Part shown: positions 1-13,018 of the stretch, in pieces
How the letters are laid out: the number at the start of each line of letters is the position of its first letter
Numbering within the stretch: the first letter of the stretch is position 1
NCBI RefSeq assembly: GCF_009870125.1
Contig: NC_046683.1
Location: 42,051,869-42,115,868 of the forward strand
Direction: 5' to 3'
DNA from: Drosophila pseudoobscura
Taxonomy: Eukaryota; Arthropoda; Insecta; Diptera; Drosophilidae
Length of the DNA stretch: 64,000 nucleotides
Program-made: the position numbers and the translations under genes
The notes under the pieces: model-generated
What the model saw: the letters and a program-made list of their open reading frames with translations, nothing else
Told to the model about the DNA's origin: nothing
Databases searched by the model: none

Positions 1-3000
1 GTTCTCTTTGGCAACCTTGAAGCCCTGAACCTGGCCCTGTTCCTGGCCCTGGCCCTGTTCCTGTTCTTGCCTCAAATTAACTTTGATGCCTGACACTGGT
101 GCCATAAAAACGCAGCCCATTTGGCTGGCCCTAAACATCCCGTTTGATAAGGCGGAGGAATGGAATGGAACGGAAGAGTAGGAGGTCACTCCGAGACACT
201 CCGCCGCAGACAGAGTTGCATAGTGCACTGAGCGAAAACAGGAACTACATAATATTACATACATATTACGTATGTATATATGGAAAAACGAATGCAGACT
301 TTCGATGTGTTCGATGTTAGAAACTATACTTTGCTATACGATACTATACTTCATCGCGATGGAGGAAAGTTCTGCCTTACCTAGAAGTGTTCTTTCTCTC
401 AGTGTAGAGGCTGGCAGGGATGTGGATGGATGTCTAGGTCTGGGTCGGAACTAAGTACTCGACATATGGGTGCTTTGTGAGTGTTTGTGTGGGTGTTTTG
501 TCAAGAAGCGAATGTCAATAACCAAAAACAGCTGTCAAAACACAGACGCTCCTCCAGGATGATAATGTAATTTGACAATCAACCGAGTGCCACGGAGGCT
601 CTGGCCTCTGGTCCCTGGACTTTGCACTCTGAACTCCAGGCTCTCCGTGCGACTCCGACGGCTAATGCAACGTAATCGATTGGCATTGTGGCAGGCAGAA
701 GGCAGAGCATTTTCTAGGTAATCGACTTTGATGGCCCCATGCAAGTGAACAGGGATTTAATGAGCAGGCAACTGACATGACTGCCTCATAAAGTGCGGGG
801 TCGTCGCCGAGGCTTGGGGCCGCTTTTATGAAAACATTTCCCTTGCCCCATTAAAGTGCGAATGGATAAAAGTCGCTGCCGATGTCCGCCGCTGGCGATG
901 CGGTTGCACTTAGGCCGAAAGGTTCTGGACTACGTCCTCTGTGGCATTGTTTTGTTTTATATGCAACGGGCTTATAAAATTGAATAGAGCCGCGTATTCA
1001 TAATACTCGTAATGACTGCGCTGTACGGTCCACAACATAACTGCGTATCAGTGTAGGGCTTAATGCGTGCACTTAAATATATAATATAAGAACGTATAAA
1101 AAAGTTGCATATAAATGATGGCCTCTGCCTAGGGTGGCTCTGATCGCAGCTTGCTCTTAGGGGTAACACTGGCACTGGCACTCGCTGTGGCACTAGCACT
1201 CGCTGCGGCACTGGCACACGTACTCGCTCTGAGGTATCGCTAAAGACCAATCGGCTACGAGTAGATCCCAGCCTATGTTCAATTATTAACCTTTTAATTA
1301 TTTGATTCATTTTCTAAGATTATATCAGCGACCGCCTTTGAAGATTTCATCAGCGATTTCTCTGCCAAAAACATACTTTATATCCAATGCACTCGTTGCA
1401 GAGTTTATGCCGAAGGCACATGCAATTTGGGTCCAGCCCAAAGAACCCCACAATATGTACGTATAGAAAAATGACATTAAAATAATGTTGTGTAAGCGAA
1501 AATTGCGTTTACAAATCCAATCTGTGTAGAGGCACGCAGATGCGAAATGCGAAAGGGAATGGGGCATGCTACAGCGGCATGACTGTACCTAGAATGGGCC
1601 TCGGAATGGGCGATAGAGAGCACAAAATGTTCGAGTTTTTATAGTAACGCCCACATTAAATTACAAGCGGTCAGATAACTTTGCCAATGGCACTTTGATG
1701 ATGCCGTTTTCCATTTGCCGCCTGGAACCTGAAGCGTGGATGTGGATGTGGACGTAGACGAGGCCGAGAGTGGTGGGGAGTAGTGGCATAATGCGGCGTC
1801 TTTTTGAAGATGAACAACTGCAGGCGCTTTCATTTCCACTGTCAGTGTGCGGGGTGCGGAGTGCGGAGTGCTGCGACATGCGGATGGGATGAACAGGAAC
1901 CGCAGCAAGAGGTTGCGAGCGGGGGTAGTGGTTACCAAGTGGCAGGCCGTTCGCTTTGCGGCTTGCTCCGGACCGGACCACTCTTAGGAACGCTTCCTGT
2001 CACTTGTGGCTGGGACAACAGCCTCACATACTCGTACTCGTACCCGCACACACACACAAGAAAATACCAGTACTCAAAGGCAGGAAGAGCGGAAGGAGGG
2101 TAGCGTGGAGCGGGAAGAGTTGCAGGCATCGGCTGAAGAGGAAACTTAACAAGCTGGTCAGGCAGGTAAATAGATAAACTTTCACCGCATGCTCGGCAAT
2201 TTGACTCCGCTCTACATGCATGTACATGCAAGGTGTTGCCCCAACGGAACTGACCAGGAGGCACGGTGAACAGTGCCGTGGCAGTACCTGGACAGAGAAT
2301 CGGAGGACCGATTGGCGAACACACATTCCAGAGCCATGGACAAACGTTTCAGATTTGCAAAACATTTTATTCAGTCAATGTCACAACAACAACAGCAACA
2401 GCAACAAGGAGAAAACATCTATGTTGTGAGGCCGCATCCCTAGATACCCTTGCAGAGCCCAAATCTGGAATCGTTTGGGCTCATTAGGTACCGAAACCTT
2501 TCAGGGTTCTGTATAATACAATGCTCTGTTCCTAGTTGTTCGATTTATATATGCACGATCGGTAAGTGAAGTCTGTTATATCTATAAGTGAGGGCAAAAT
2601 AACATTTCAGCGGCCGATGTTGATCCGGAATACTCGTACGTAGATCGATCAAGGCTCATTCGGTGGGAAACTTTAAGCCACAGGGAAAATCTGCTGTATC
2701 CTCCGCAAGGGTATAGCCACAAAAGCAGCACTGGTTCGTGCATGGGATGGTATAGAAATGGAACGTCTGTGTTTGCGGTGGCCCTGGGATGGCTACTGCT
2801 GCTGCTCCTCTTCCCAGAACTGCTCCTTCTCCTGATGCAACTGCAGCACGTCCATCAGTGGCCCATTGTCTGTGTCGCGCATACATAATGAAGCGAACCC
2901 GACCCGACCCGAGCTCGGAGCTGGACTGGACTGGACTGGACTGGAGTGGACTGGACTGGGCGAGCACTGCATTTACCTGACCTGGCCACCTCATCATCGT

Positions 3001-3815
3001 CATCATCATCGTCGGTAGAAAGAGTAGGACCCGGAGTTGAGGGCAGCAGAAGCAGAATCATAATAGTCAGGATGCTAGGGAGGTGATTGGCTGCTGCCTG
3101 CTGTTTGTTAGCGTTCATTGAGGACTCGAATCGGACTCCGGACTCCTGGGTCTAGGGTCGAGGGTGGAGGTTGGAGGCTCGTGGGTCTCTCGGTGTCGGA
3201 TTGTGCATTGAAAGAAGCGCAATTAGCACTTCGATTGTGTTCAGTTGACGCGATTTGCATCAAATTAATGTTTTCATCAGCAGACAAACCGACTGCAGGC
3301 ATGGGGCTCTGAATAGCATTCAGAGCAGCGGCCAAAACCGAAAGAAAATAGAAGTTGAATGAAGTCAAAAACAAAGTAAACCGTGTCATTGCTGGAGAGA
3401 GTACCCGGATTCGTATTGGCACAATGAAGGCTTTAATACCGCAATGGATCTTTCTAGCTAATTTTGCTTACATTTCCTTGGGGAAACTAGTCACGACTAC
3501 TTGAAAAACCAAGTATTTCCACTCATTCGAGACTTAGTTTTGTTAGAGAAAAGCAATTTGTTGATGGAATGTTAAGGGTTTTGTTGAAATTTATACGATT
3601 TCCTCATGTGATCAGAGGACGGCACGCGAGTCTTCTTTTACGGTTTGTGTCGTCTGAAACCAATCTTCAACGTACTTTCTCGACTCCTTTGAAACAAATA
3701 TTTTGGAAGAAAATGTCAAATGTCAAAACACCTCACGAGAACGGCCACCTGTTCATACCATGATGAGTGTACCTTGGTCCCTTTAATGCCCAAAGATGCC
3801 TCTTCTCATGGTATA
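1..3815. other. Non-coding DNA with simple repeats
   Basis: I see no convincing gene here. Open frames are short, overlap on both strands and match no family I know. The stretch has the look of Drosophila intron or intergenic DNA: C/T-rich CCTGG and CCCTG tracts at 29-66, a GTGGCACTGGCACTC-like tract near 1165-1215, a run of TGGAC units at about 2922-2959, a CAT/CGT tract at 2994-3012, and scattered TACTCGTA motifs. Regulatory sequence or part of a long intron is possible but cannot be shown. Confidence 0.6.
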
Positions 3816-4020
3816 TCATATGACAATAACTATTGCAATACCATCCTCTCGAAATTTGTTCTGCAGCGAAGGAACCACTACAGCCTCTGTCGCAGTGACA
3901 ATGCCTGCTGCTTCATCACCATAACTTGCACTAAGTTGATCGACGTATTCTTGTCTTGGATCGTAGAAAATCATGCCACGGAAATGTTCGTTTGTTAATT
4001 CCATTTTTTTTTTCAAGCCT
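3816..4020 (-). mobile_element. Mariner-like transposase remnant (N-terminal part)
   Basis: The minus strand carries an open frame of about 70 codons beginning with the helix-turn-helix type usually found at the N-terminus of mariner transposases: the peptide ELTNEHFRGMIFYD followed after about fifteen residues by YGDEA, then SLQNKFRED, which corresponds to the conserved SL-x-x-EFREG stretch. The piece between GDEA and SLQ is shorter than normal, and the frame stops soon after. The catalytic DDD region is not recognisable. It is therefore a decayed fragment. A related fragment lies at about 49080-49300. Assignment is by remembered family motifs, not by a search. Confidence 0.5.
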
Positions 4021-4029
4021 GATTCGACC

Positions 4030-7000
4030 ATAATATGTCAAACTTTTAAATGGAAGGACCTTTTCATACCTAAAAGGCTACGGACTACGCACTTTCCTAT
4101 GCACATCAGATGGGACCTTGCCGACCACTGGTCTTGAGAAGACAAGTTTGTATTTTAAGGATTGAAAAATCTGTAATTGATCTTTATTTTATATGCCTTC
4201 ATAGCTAATTAATTGCTTTAGTTAGACAGGGACAATAAATGAATGCAATTAAACGGAATGGAATGGAAATGAATCTGCTGTTCAGAGCATAAGCAACTTA
4301 TATCTCTTGGGAATTAATTGAGCGCACACTTTGAACGATTGGAGGACAATGACTGGAGGAGTCGTCAAGCTCAAGGAGCGATGGCAACACTGAAGCAGCT
4401 GAGACAGTGGACGGGATGAATAAAGGCGATAACTGTCCACTCATTTGTGTTAAGAATACAAATGAATAATAAGTGCTGCAAATGAATGCCTGAACTAATA
4501 AAAGTGGATGAAGAGCGATGCTCCTCTTCTTGTGTAAACTCATAAAAAATTGACAGAAACTCTTAGTCGCAACCCGTAGTAAAGGCAGAAAGGACATGGA
4601 GGAGTGATACTCGTAGTAACCTTGAGACACACCGCATCCATCCGCATGCTGATGGACTGTAACCATTCATGTCTAATTCTGTGACAGACTCCTTGTCCTT
4701 GCTCTTCCTCTCACACTAGTTGAACTCCAATTGTCATAACAATTGATTGAGGATTTCCCTCATTCGTGGAGGGACACTCCACAGTGTCCTCTCTGTTTTC
4801 TGTCTGCAAAGGGGAGGTATGGAATGATCTAAGTGTTTGTCCTGTCTCCTGTCTTGTCCCCCTATTACCGTCATCTATCTGTTCTGTTCTGTTCTTTTCT
4901 TTTCCGTTCTGTTTCGTTCTGTTCTCTCCTGTCTCCTGTCTCTTGTCTCCTGGCATCCTTTATTTATTTATTTTCTCTGGTTTCTTTCGCTTTCGCTTTG
5001 GTTTCTGGTCGTTCTTTTTTCTCTCCCCCCCCCCCCCCACACTTTGTCTATGGTGTATGGTCTCCAAGTGTGTGGGTGTGTGTGTGTGTGTTTTTCTGTT
5101 TTTCCGCCTTTCCTTTCCTTTTCTTTCATTTGCCTTCAATGCAATTATACTGGATAAATATCTTCTTCCGTTTTAGCTGTAATTACAAAAGTTTAATTGA
5201 GTTTTCTCGGCTCGTTGTGTTCTTTTTTGCTGCTGCTGCTGTTGCTGCTGTTGCTGCTGTTGTGGGTGTGGGTGTGGGATGGGCGGCAGAAGTTTTTCCC
5301 CAGCATTCGTCCTGAAGTTGTCGTATCGTTGTCGCCGTGGCTGCTGCCACTGCCACTGCCATTGCCACTGCCGCTACTCCTGCTGTTGACGTTTTACCAT
5401 CCCGATCCCAATCCCAATCCCATCCCCATCCCCAATCCCAATCTCGAATCCGGCTCTGACTCTGACTCTGACTCTTACTCTGGCCATGTCTTCCATCTGT
5501 CTGTCTGATGTCTGTTGTCTCCTATCAGCCGCCTCTCCACAGATACTCGTATTTTTCCATACCCTTTGCCAGGAGTATATGTAATTGTTTAAGGCTAATA
5601 ATTTTAATGATATAATTGTCGAACCGTGAGAATATAGTCATGGGCACCCCATTCTCTGGCAACAACAGGTTTCATCTTAACCTTTTTCTATTTTTCAGCA
5701 GCGAGTAAGTTGATTCCCATATCCCCATCACAATTGCAAACATTTTACTATAATATCAACGTTTATGGGGCCTTCTGTCTGGTTACAACACACTTTTGCC
5801 ATCATGAAATATTTTTTTGAAAACCCACTTTCCTACAGCGGATCGCTGCCATGAGAGCTCGTTCAAGGGTGCCTACAGCTTCGACACCAAAATGCTAGTC
5901 GTTGCTTCTGGTTTGCTGGTTTCCTCTTGCTCTAACGCTGGTCTGGTTATTGTTGATGTTGCAAAAAGAGTTTCTGTTGTCAGGCTGCCAGGGCCGGCCT
6001 GTCTATCTCCTGGCCACGTGATTGTTTTCTTTTGCCGAGCCTCTGGCAAACACTTTGTTAACACCACACCCCCACACCGCCACACCCCCAACAGCGCATA
6101 ATAAAAAGTGATTAAAAAGGAAATCAAGAACGAGGCGGCTGGAATAAGTTCTGCAGTAAATTTATTGATAAAACTCGAACTCGGGCTGGAGCTCGAGCCC
6201 GAATCCCTGTCTTACCTCACTCACTTGGATGAAGGATGAGGGATGAGGAATATGGGATGAGCTTGGGAGACGGCAGAGCATAGTCAATTTATATTTTAAT
6301 AAATAGCGAAAGTGTTGAGCAACGTCAGAGGAACGCATCCCAGTGCTGGAGAGGTGCTGAAGTGGAGTTGACTCTGGTTAATTTATTCATTGCAAATTTA
6401 CATGCTCATGTTTGCAAATTTAAAAACTGCACACACACCCGATAAAGGCAGGAGGAGCGCAGAGACAGAGATAGAGACTTCCAGAGAAGTTTATTCAAAG
6501 CAGACTTTCCCTTTAGTAATATGTAAATCGCATCCACAGAGCCGTCGGTGCAATGAGAGTACACTCTCTCGTTCTCTCCAGCATCTGCATCAGCGCCTCC
6601 ACTTGTCGCTATCCTGAGCATTTAAATATAATTTTTAGCCCTCTCTGAAGCAAAGCAGAAAGCTGCTCTGTAGCCTCTGTAGATTTCCAAAGGCAACATT
6701 CGAAGCCCTCCAACCCCATTGATTCGATTAGAGGTTTACCAACACTGAACCTATTCAAACTACGATGTTTAATGTTGCTAAGAAGTCATATAAGTACCCT
6801 GATGGGTCCGTTATTAACATTGAGGTATACATCTGTATTTTGCCATCATTTCTCCTTCTAATTAGACGCATTCGAAATGCACGAACGAGTGAGTATGTTT
6901 TGTTCTTTACTGTATTTTCGGTAGCAAAAACAAGAGTACTGGCATTTCCTGTCATTTGATTTTACCATAAGCAAAATTGTTTTTAATTGATAACAGTTCA

Positions 7001-7590
7001 AAGTTATTAGTGTCACGAGTGTGTTTATAAATCTACAATACAAAAAACATTGTTGGAATCACTGGCTGTGCTGAGAGTTATCTCTTCTTTCTACGGTGAG
7101 TACGGGGGTTCCCACACTGTTCGGGGGTGGGATAGATCAAATGGGTTGACCTGCCGATGTGTTGACTTCTCCTATTCTTGTCATACTTTCCCCCTTTCAA
7201 CGGCGGCAATGGCAGAGCCTCACCCTAACGTGAGGATGTTGTGTGCACCAAGCTAATTTTGATTTGAACGCTAAAAGCGCAGCGTGGATATGGAGGCCTC
7301 GCATTCGTCTGCATAGACATTCACTAGCTCATACTTCTAATGCATGAATCTCCTGGCTGGAAGATGACTAGGCCTTGGTAAAGCCCTGGTCCTACACTGC
7401 CAGATCAGAGATCGTCGGTTCACAAGACTCGCAAGATAGGTTCATCATAAGTGTGTTCGAGGACTCTTAGAATGAATGTTAGGTCTCCATTTCCAGCCGT
7501 AGTGCTCATTGAAAGGCTTCCCTCCTTTTCCAAATAGTTCATCGAGGCAAATACATATATGTACCTATCACCTCTCACTCCCAAAGCATC
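4030..7590. other. Non-coding DNA with simple repeats
   Basis: No gene is supported. Notable low-complexity tracts are a C run at 5025-5038, a GT run near 5068-5090, a CTG/TTG tract at about 5229-5261, a CCACTGCCA tract near 5343-5375, a CCCAATCCC/CATCCCC tract near 5399-5445 and a CTCTGACT tract near 5453-5483. The codons these tracts give (poly-Leu, poly-Pro, poly-Ser) explain the longer open frames. Nothing else is visible. Confidence 0.55.
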
Positions 7591-7594
7591 TAAA

Positions 7595-7790
7595 GGAATA
7601 AATTCCCTCTTTGTGTAACTAGGACGGTTTTGGTTGGGTTTATTATTAGACCCTTGCTATAAAGCTGACTAAGTCCTTGGATTACGAAAGCTTCTGAGAT
7701 AAACATTTGCTGAACGGACACTCTAGTTGTCGGATAGATGTTACTAAAAGAGATGAAGGAAGAGCTCTTAGAAGCCGCTGTTCCGGACAA
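7595..7790 (-). mobile_element. Possible non-LTR retrotransposon RT remnant
   Basis: The minus strand frame includes the peptide KGLIINPTKTVLVT. This resembles the conserved G-L-x-x-N-P-x-K-T-x-L-V-x-F stretch that lies just C-terminal to the catalytic FADD box in Jockey/I-type reverse transcriptases. The FADD box itself is not visible upstream and the flanking frames are closed, so this is at best a short decayed fragment. The match rests on one motif and could be chance. Confidence 0.3.
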
Positions 7791-7799
7791 AATTGAACG

Positions 7800-10700
7800 G
7801 TTAATCTAAAAAGTCAAGAGGTTATAGTCCGCGAACAGATTTAGAAGAGATCTATTGGAGGAGAAGGTGGGATTCCGCTTAACCGACCTTGTACACCCCG
7901 ATGAAATAACGCATACTGTTTATTCGAAAATAAGACGAACAATAGCTACTGATTGGCCAATGGCCCTTCGGAATAGTTTGAATACTCGTAAGTAGGTCAC
8001 ACTCTCGTAGGTGCCAATCAGATCACATTCTCCTTCGTTTACAATAGATACATTTGATTAGCAAATATCTTAAAGACGGCTTCAGCTTTTGGGTACCCAA
8101 CGAAAGCGTTGGCTGCGGGGAAGGGAAACGTTTCAAATCTAATATAATAAATTACATACGCTTGAGTAATTTAATATTTATGATGAAAATATACCTAAGC
8201 ATACACCAATTCCTCCAACTGGCAGAAGCAGGAGCAGCCCTTCCCCGGAAGGGCTCTGCAGCCCCCACACCGATGGGGTGCTTTCCCCTCAGCCAAGTCA
8301 GACATATCCAGGACTTATCCACACCCATTTCATATGCATTGGATAAAAAGGAATTCGCACACATCGGTTCGGTCGGGTGGAGTACGGCATCGGGAACGGG
8401 GAACGGGGAACGGCACTCCTGTCAAAACAAATCCGTAAGAGATTACATTAAAAGGCGCATTTGGACAGCTCAATCGCAAAATAGCAAAACATTCCTCTAG
8501 ATCTGGTTGGGGGGCTCTGGCTCTGGCTCTGTCTGTGTATTTGTGTGTCAGGGTATGCGATATCCCCAATGGATTTACTAGACGCCAACACCCAAATCAA
8601 ATCTGCACCCACACTCCACACTCTCCTCCTCTCTGCTCTCCGCAGAGCCCTGGCGACGCTCCCGGTTCCGCGTTCGATGGAAATGATGGAAAGTTCCCTG
8701 ATTCAAGCTGACAGTAGTAGTTTCTTTTTACGAATTCATGTAATCTTTCTACGTGGGTCGCTTTTTTAATCGGCAAACACTCCACGGGAGATGGGAGGTG
8801 GGTCATGGTGGGTGGATGACGGGCTAGGGTGCGCTGCGAGAGGCTGTCAAGCCGTAACAAGGTTTCGCCTGATTCAATAAGCGATAAATTATGTTAATTT
8901 CAGATTCTGTTTTCAGATGAATGCAACAGATGGGAGAAGCCTGAGACATATGTATGTATGTAGCTACAGGCTCAGTTATAAATATATTGAAAAATGTAAT
9001 AAAAGGGACAAATAAGAGTAGCATCCACGTCCCTAACGGCTAGATGTACCTTCACCTTCATTATAGAAACGATTAGTAAAGGCTTTCCAAGTCTCTGATC
9101 TTTATGACACATTCATTCGAGCGAAGAGCGTAATGTTATTTTCTGCACATTGATTCCATCTAAAGGTCTAACCCCTCAGAGCTCTTTCCGCTCTTCTGTC
9201 ACAATGATAGCGTCACTCTTCACCCTAAAAAATAAAAAAACCTTCACTGAAACCACCATCTTTGATGTGATGCTCTGGACAGGACACAACCTCTTACTTG
9301 TGTGATTTCCCTGTAAGCCGACAAATCAGCTTAGATGAACTGGACTGCAATGCAAGGGACAGGAGGCCAACGACTGGCCGGCCACTTACTAGTCTCATTT
9401 TTGTCCAGGGCACTCCTCGTACTCCTCGTACGTTTTATTTTTTTTATTTTTCCAGCACACTGCTGTACTGACAGTTGAACTGACAATCTGGAGGACCAAG
9501 CAACCGCAACCAGCGAGCGGCCTTTGTGATGCAAAGCGCAGTGGCAGTGGCAGCCAAGCCGCATTGCCACGCCCATTGAGCTGACAAAGGCCAGGTGCCG
9601 CAGGGCGGCCACGGGGAGAGTCTCCCAGTGCCACTCCATGGCACTCTATAAATTGTAAAACTATTTTCAATAACAGCACACAACAAGGATGCTCCTAGGA
9701 GCTGAGGTTTCTGATTATTTGCCTTCTACCCTGACACGACACGACCCAAAGACGAGCTGTCCGAGACGAACGATGGGTCTTGAGCGAACTACGGCGGAAG
9801 CTACGGAGGGAGCTACGGAGGGAACTATGGAGGGAATCATCGCCTCGCCTGCTCGTGTCCGGACCGCTTCAGAGAGTCGGGTTTCGGCTCTGTCTACGGT
9901 TCTGGCTTTGGCTGCACCTGCAGATGGTTTTTGTCTTTGCTGGGGCTGGTTCCCTCTCGACTTTGGGCAACTTCTTGAAAATAGTCTTTTTCGGAACGGG
10001 GTTTCGGGGAAGGGAAGTCTAACAAAGTTTATTCTTTGGGTTTTTTCGGCTGTGGCTGTGGCTGTGGCTATAGCGTGTTTTGTTTTTTGTCTTTTCGAAA
10101 TTTAGCATATTCCTTGCAGCACTTGTTGTCCTGTCCCATCCTTTCATCTCTCTGTGTTGTCTGCTGTGCTCTTAAGTTTTGCTTCACCGTTTGCGGTGTG
10201 CAAATGCAAATTGCTTGGCTTGCATATTTTCTACCTCCACAAAGACAGGTGGGTATGGGTATGGGTGGCTGGATGGTATAGGTATATGTATGTAGGTATA
10301 GGAATATGAATAGAGCTGATGTAGCTAAAGTGCGGCCAGGCATCCCAGAGCCAAGTGCATAAGTGGCTTCTTTCTGGAAATCATTTCCGAAGTCCGAGGG
10401 CTGGTGTCTCAAAGCCAACCAACTCTTTGATTCGATGGGTTTGATTCAATCAGCTGAGGAAATCCTCAATTATAGAATATATACTCTCAAGCACCACTCA
10501 GTCGATTAAGCTGCTTGTAAAGCATACCTTTGATGGGATTAACTACGTGTGAACAGCGATGCGAATTGTGCGAAGAATAGTGATCTCCATTCAATCATTA
10601 ACCTATGCACACATGTACACTCTTCGCAAGAACTCACTCACTCACTCACTGGATAACTTTTTCCCTCACTCATCCATCCATTCACCCACTCTTTCGGCAT

Positions 10701-12288
10701 TTCGATTGCGAATAAATATTGCTCCTCTCTCCCTTCTCTGTTTGTCTGTTGTCTTACGGTCGTTCGTCCAGATGTTTTGATTCAGTTTTAATTCATTTCA
10801 CTTGGTGACCCAACCCAGCCTCGGTCTCAGTCCCTGTCCACGTCCACGTCCCCGTCCCCGTGCCAGACCAAAACCCATCCACAAGCAACCCATTGGAGCG
10901 CCCTTTGAGTGCTGACTGTTATTGCTCTTCCATTGTTTTTGTTATTTTATTTTGGTTTCCTTCTTTTTTGTTGCTATTAAGAAAAACGCCTCCAAGAATA
11001 ATCGACTAAACGAGCGAGCAAACGGGAATTGGTTGTCCTCTACGCCCGCCTCGCTGTGCCCCCAGAACACAACCATACTGAGCCATATCCGCCATTGGAC
11101 GATGTATCCTGTCCGCTTACTTGGGCCCAGCTCGACATCGACATCGACATGCAGCCAACCAGCCGGCAATAAAAATATGATTGTATTTTCGCTTGAGTTG
11201 TTTTCATTTCTCGATGATGTCGAGGGCCGTCTGCCATCCGCCAAACCACTCCCAGGAAAAGCCCAAGCCCAGAACCCAGAGCCCAGAGCCCAACCAGACC
11301 AGACCGCAGTCTCAGGCACAGGTTCAGTGTGTGTCTGAGTCGTCGTCTCAGACTGCGACTCCGGTTGACCCAATGCATGGTTAAATCAGGCGAGTGCCAG
11401 CGGTCGACCATTGAACTGTTCCGTTCCGTGCCGTGCCGTTCTGTTCTCTTCTGTAATGTCGGGGAATAGCGTTGTTTTTGTTTTCTTTGGGGGAACGGGA
11501 AAGGTTAAGGGAAAGGAAAAAGAATGAAGGAGAGCTGTGGATCCCATTTGAAATCAGGACGGCAACTCGCATATTCGCTACATTACATTCCTCGTTGCCA
11601 TTAATCGTGCATCTCAGGACCTACTTCCAACCCCCAACTCAGCCAACATCTCCATCTCCATACCCATCCCCATCCCCAACATCCTTTCCCCTGTTCTCCC
11701 CCTCTCTAGTATTTACTCGAGTAATGTAATTTTTGAATAGCTTAAGGCGTCTCAAAATGTTTAGCAAGGCAAATCCTTTTTAAACGTCGATTTCCTTACA
11801 CCGTCTCGACCCCCAGTCAAAATTCGAGGCCCAGCATCAGGATCCGGCTCCGGCTCTGGCTCTGGCTCCGTCTTAGTCTGAGGCCGTCTCCGCATCCCTG
11901 GCTATGGCTGTGCCCATGACCGCCTCTTGACCCTCTTGTGTGTGCGGTTGTTTGGGCTCTTTGCATTTACATATGCATACTCGTATTCCCTATTATTGTT
12001 ATTAATATCCATAAATTACTCCTATGTTAGTTTCTTTTTTCATTTTGGTTTTCCCTCTTGAGAGTTAGTCGGGCAGAAGAATCTCGTTTCGTTTGCTTCG
12101 CCTTTTCTTCGATTTTCCTTCGCTTTTCTTTCGTTGAAACCCCATGTTTTTGCCCTAAAAACACGAGATTAAGTTGTTGCTTAGCACCGTCTATGATTGA
12201 TATTTTCCAACACTGCCAAGTGTGAGTGGTTTCTACCGGTGCACATTGGGCCAGACGGCGGATATTCTGGCACAAATTCAAAAATGTA
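7800..12288. other. Non-coding DNA with simple repeats
   Basis: No gene is supported. At 9785-9840 there is a short tandem run that in one frame reads as Tyr-Gly-Gly-Ser repeats, but it is preceded by a stop in that frame and has no recognisable continuation. Other low-complexity tracts include a GGGAACGG tract near 8396-8412, TGTGGC units near 10051-10072, CACTCACTC near 10636-10652, GTCCACGTCC/CCGTCC near 10836-10862 and CTCTGGCTC near 11842-11868. The remainder is unique sequence with no pattern I can name. Confidence 0.55.
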
Positions 12289-12544
12289 TAATTATATTTA
12301 ATTAATTATAATTATACAATAAAAATAATAATAATAATTTATACAATAAAAATCAAAAATAATCATTTTGATTTTAATAGTATTACTTTTATTTTTGATT
12401 TTTATTGAATAATTATTATTCGTTGTTTATATTAAATAGTTATTATTATTATAATTAAATTAATTATTGTATAATTATTATTCTTGATTTTTATTGAATA
12501 ATTATTATTTTTAAATTTTATCGTATAATTATTTTTCTTGAATA
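12289..12544. repeat. AT-rich imperfect tandem repeat block, left half
   Basis: About 250 bp of nearly pure A/T made of variants of a unit of roughly 26-27 bp containing AATAATTATTATTTTTGATTTTTATTG, in both orientations. The same units resume at 17877 on the far side of the retrotransposon, so this was one block before the insertion. Such blocks are common insertion targets, and no function is visible. Confidence 0.75.
12541..12544 (+). repeat. Target site duplication, left copy (AATA)
   Basis: The four bases AATA directly precede the 5' LTR and recur directly after the 3' LTR at 17877-17880. A 4-bp duplication is normal for Ty3/gypsy integrases. Because the target is AT-rich, the exact border could slide by a base. 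Confidence 0.75.
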
Positions 12545-12872
12545 TGTTAGGTTGTTTTAGTATTATAACCCTACATTTGTATTTACCTTGCTGCTAGCTT
12601 ATAATTATTAGTGTTAATCTACAATTGTATTTACTATTAACGTTGTACGAAATATCGTAAGTATCTGAATAAGTATCGATATGAATAATCATCCGATAGT
12701 TCTAGTTCTGCGAACTAGAACTATGCGAGAACTAGATCGGAATAGAACCAGAGATCGGAGCTGGGTTCAATGAGCACTTTTGCGGTATCGACAGGACAGA
12801 GTGGTTGGAAAATAATTAAGTAAAATAAAATCATAAAAAGTACGAAACATCCGTGGACTTTCTGCGCCAATA
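12545..12872 (+). repeat. 5' long terminal repeat
   Basis: The repeat begins TGTTAGGTTG and ends GCGCCAATA. It is the same as 17549-17876 by visual comparison. It contains a possible polyadenylation signal AATAAA at 12824 and a 13-bp inverted repeat with a 3-base loop at 12696-12724. It does not end in the usual CA. The end point is set by where the two copies stop matching and by the AATA duplication. Confidence 0.9.
12696..12724. repeat. Inverted repeat (hairpin) inside the LTR
   Basis: The arms ATAGTTCTAGTTC and GAACTAGAACTAT are perfect complements of 13 bp separated by TGC. The same structure is in the 3' LTR at about 17700-17728. A partial further copy (GAGAACTAGATC) follows. It could be a transcription factor site or an RNA structure. 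Nothing in the sequence says which. Confidence 0.85.
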
Positions 12873-12873
12873 A

Positions 12874-12896
12874 CTTCAGAAGTGGGATCGTAGCCC
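12874..12896 (+). promoter_or_regulatory. Primer-binding site, tRNA-Leu type, offset
   Basis: Just after the 5' LTR, the thirteen bases TCAGAAGTGGGAT (12876-12888) are complementary to the acceptor and T-arm 3' strand of animal tRNA-Leu as I remember it (ending ATCCCACTTCTGACA plus CCA). The complement to the last bases of the tRNA (CA plus the added CCA) is absent, so pairing would start five bases in from the 3' end. Beyond position 12888 the match becomes imperfect (one base missing and one substituted). Confidence 0.65.
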
Positions 12897-13018
12897 TTTA
12901 AAGAATCTGCCTACATAAGTATTTGTTTACTGGCATCCCCGACAACGAGTATTTTCCACATTTTATAAATGGCTGAGGAAACCATGGCAAACATTGACAA
13001 AGAAAAATTGTAGAGTGG

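Noticed and set aside
4766-5508. Several overlapping long plus-strand open frames rich in Leu, Ser, Phe and Pro
   Set aside because: They arise from C/T-rich and CTG-rich low-complexity DNA, occur in two or three frames at once, and match no family.
9780-10022. Gly-Tyr-rich repeat peptide that might be an hnRNP-like or cuticle protein piece
   Set aside because: Only about 16 residues repeat, a TGA precedes it in the same frame, and no conserved continuation follows.
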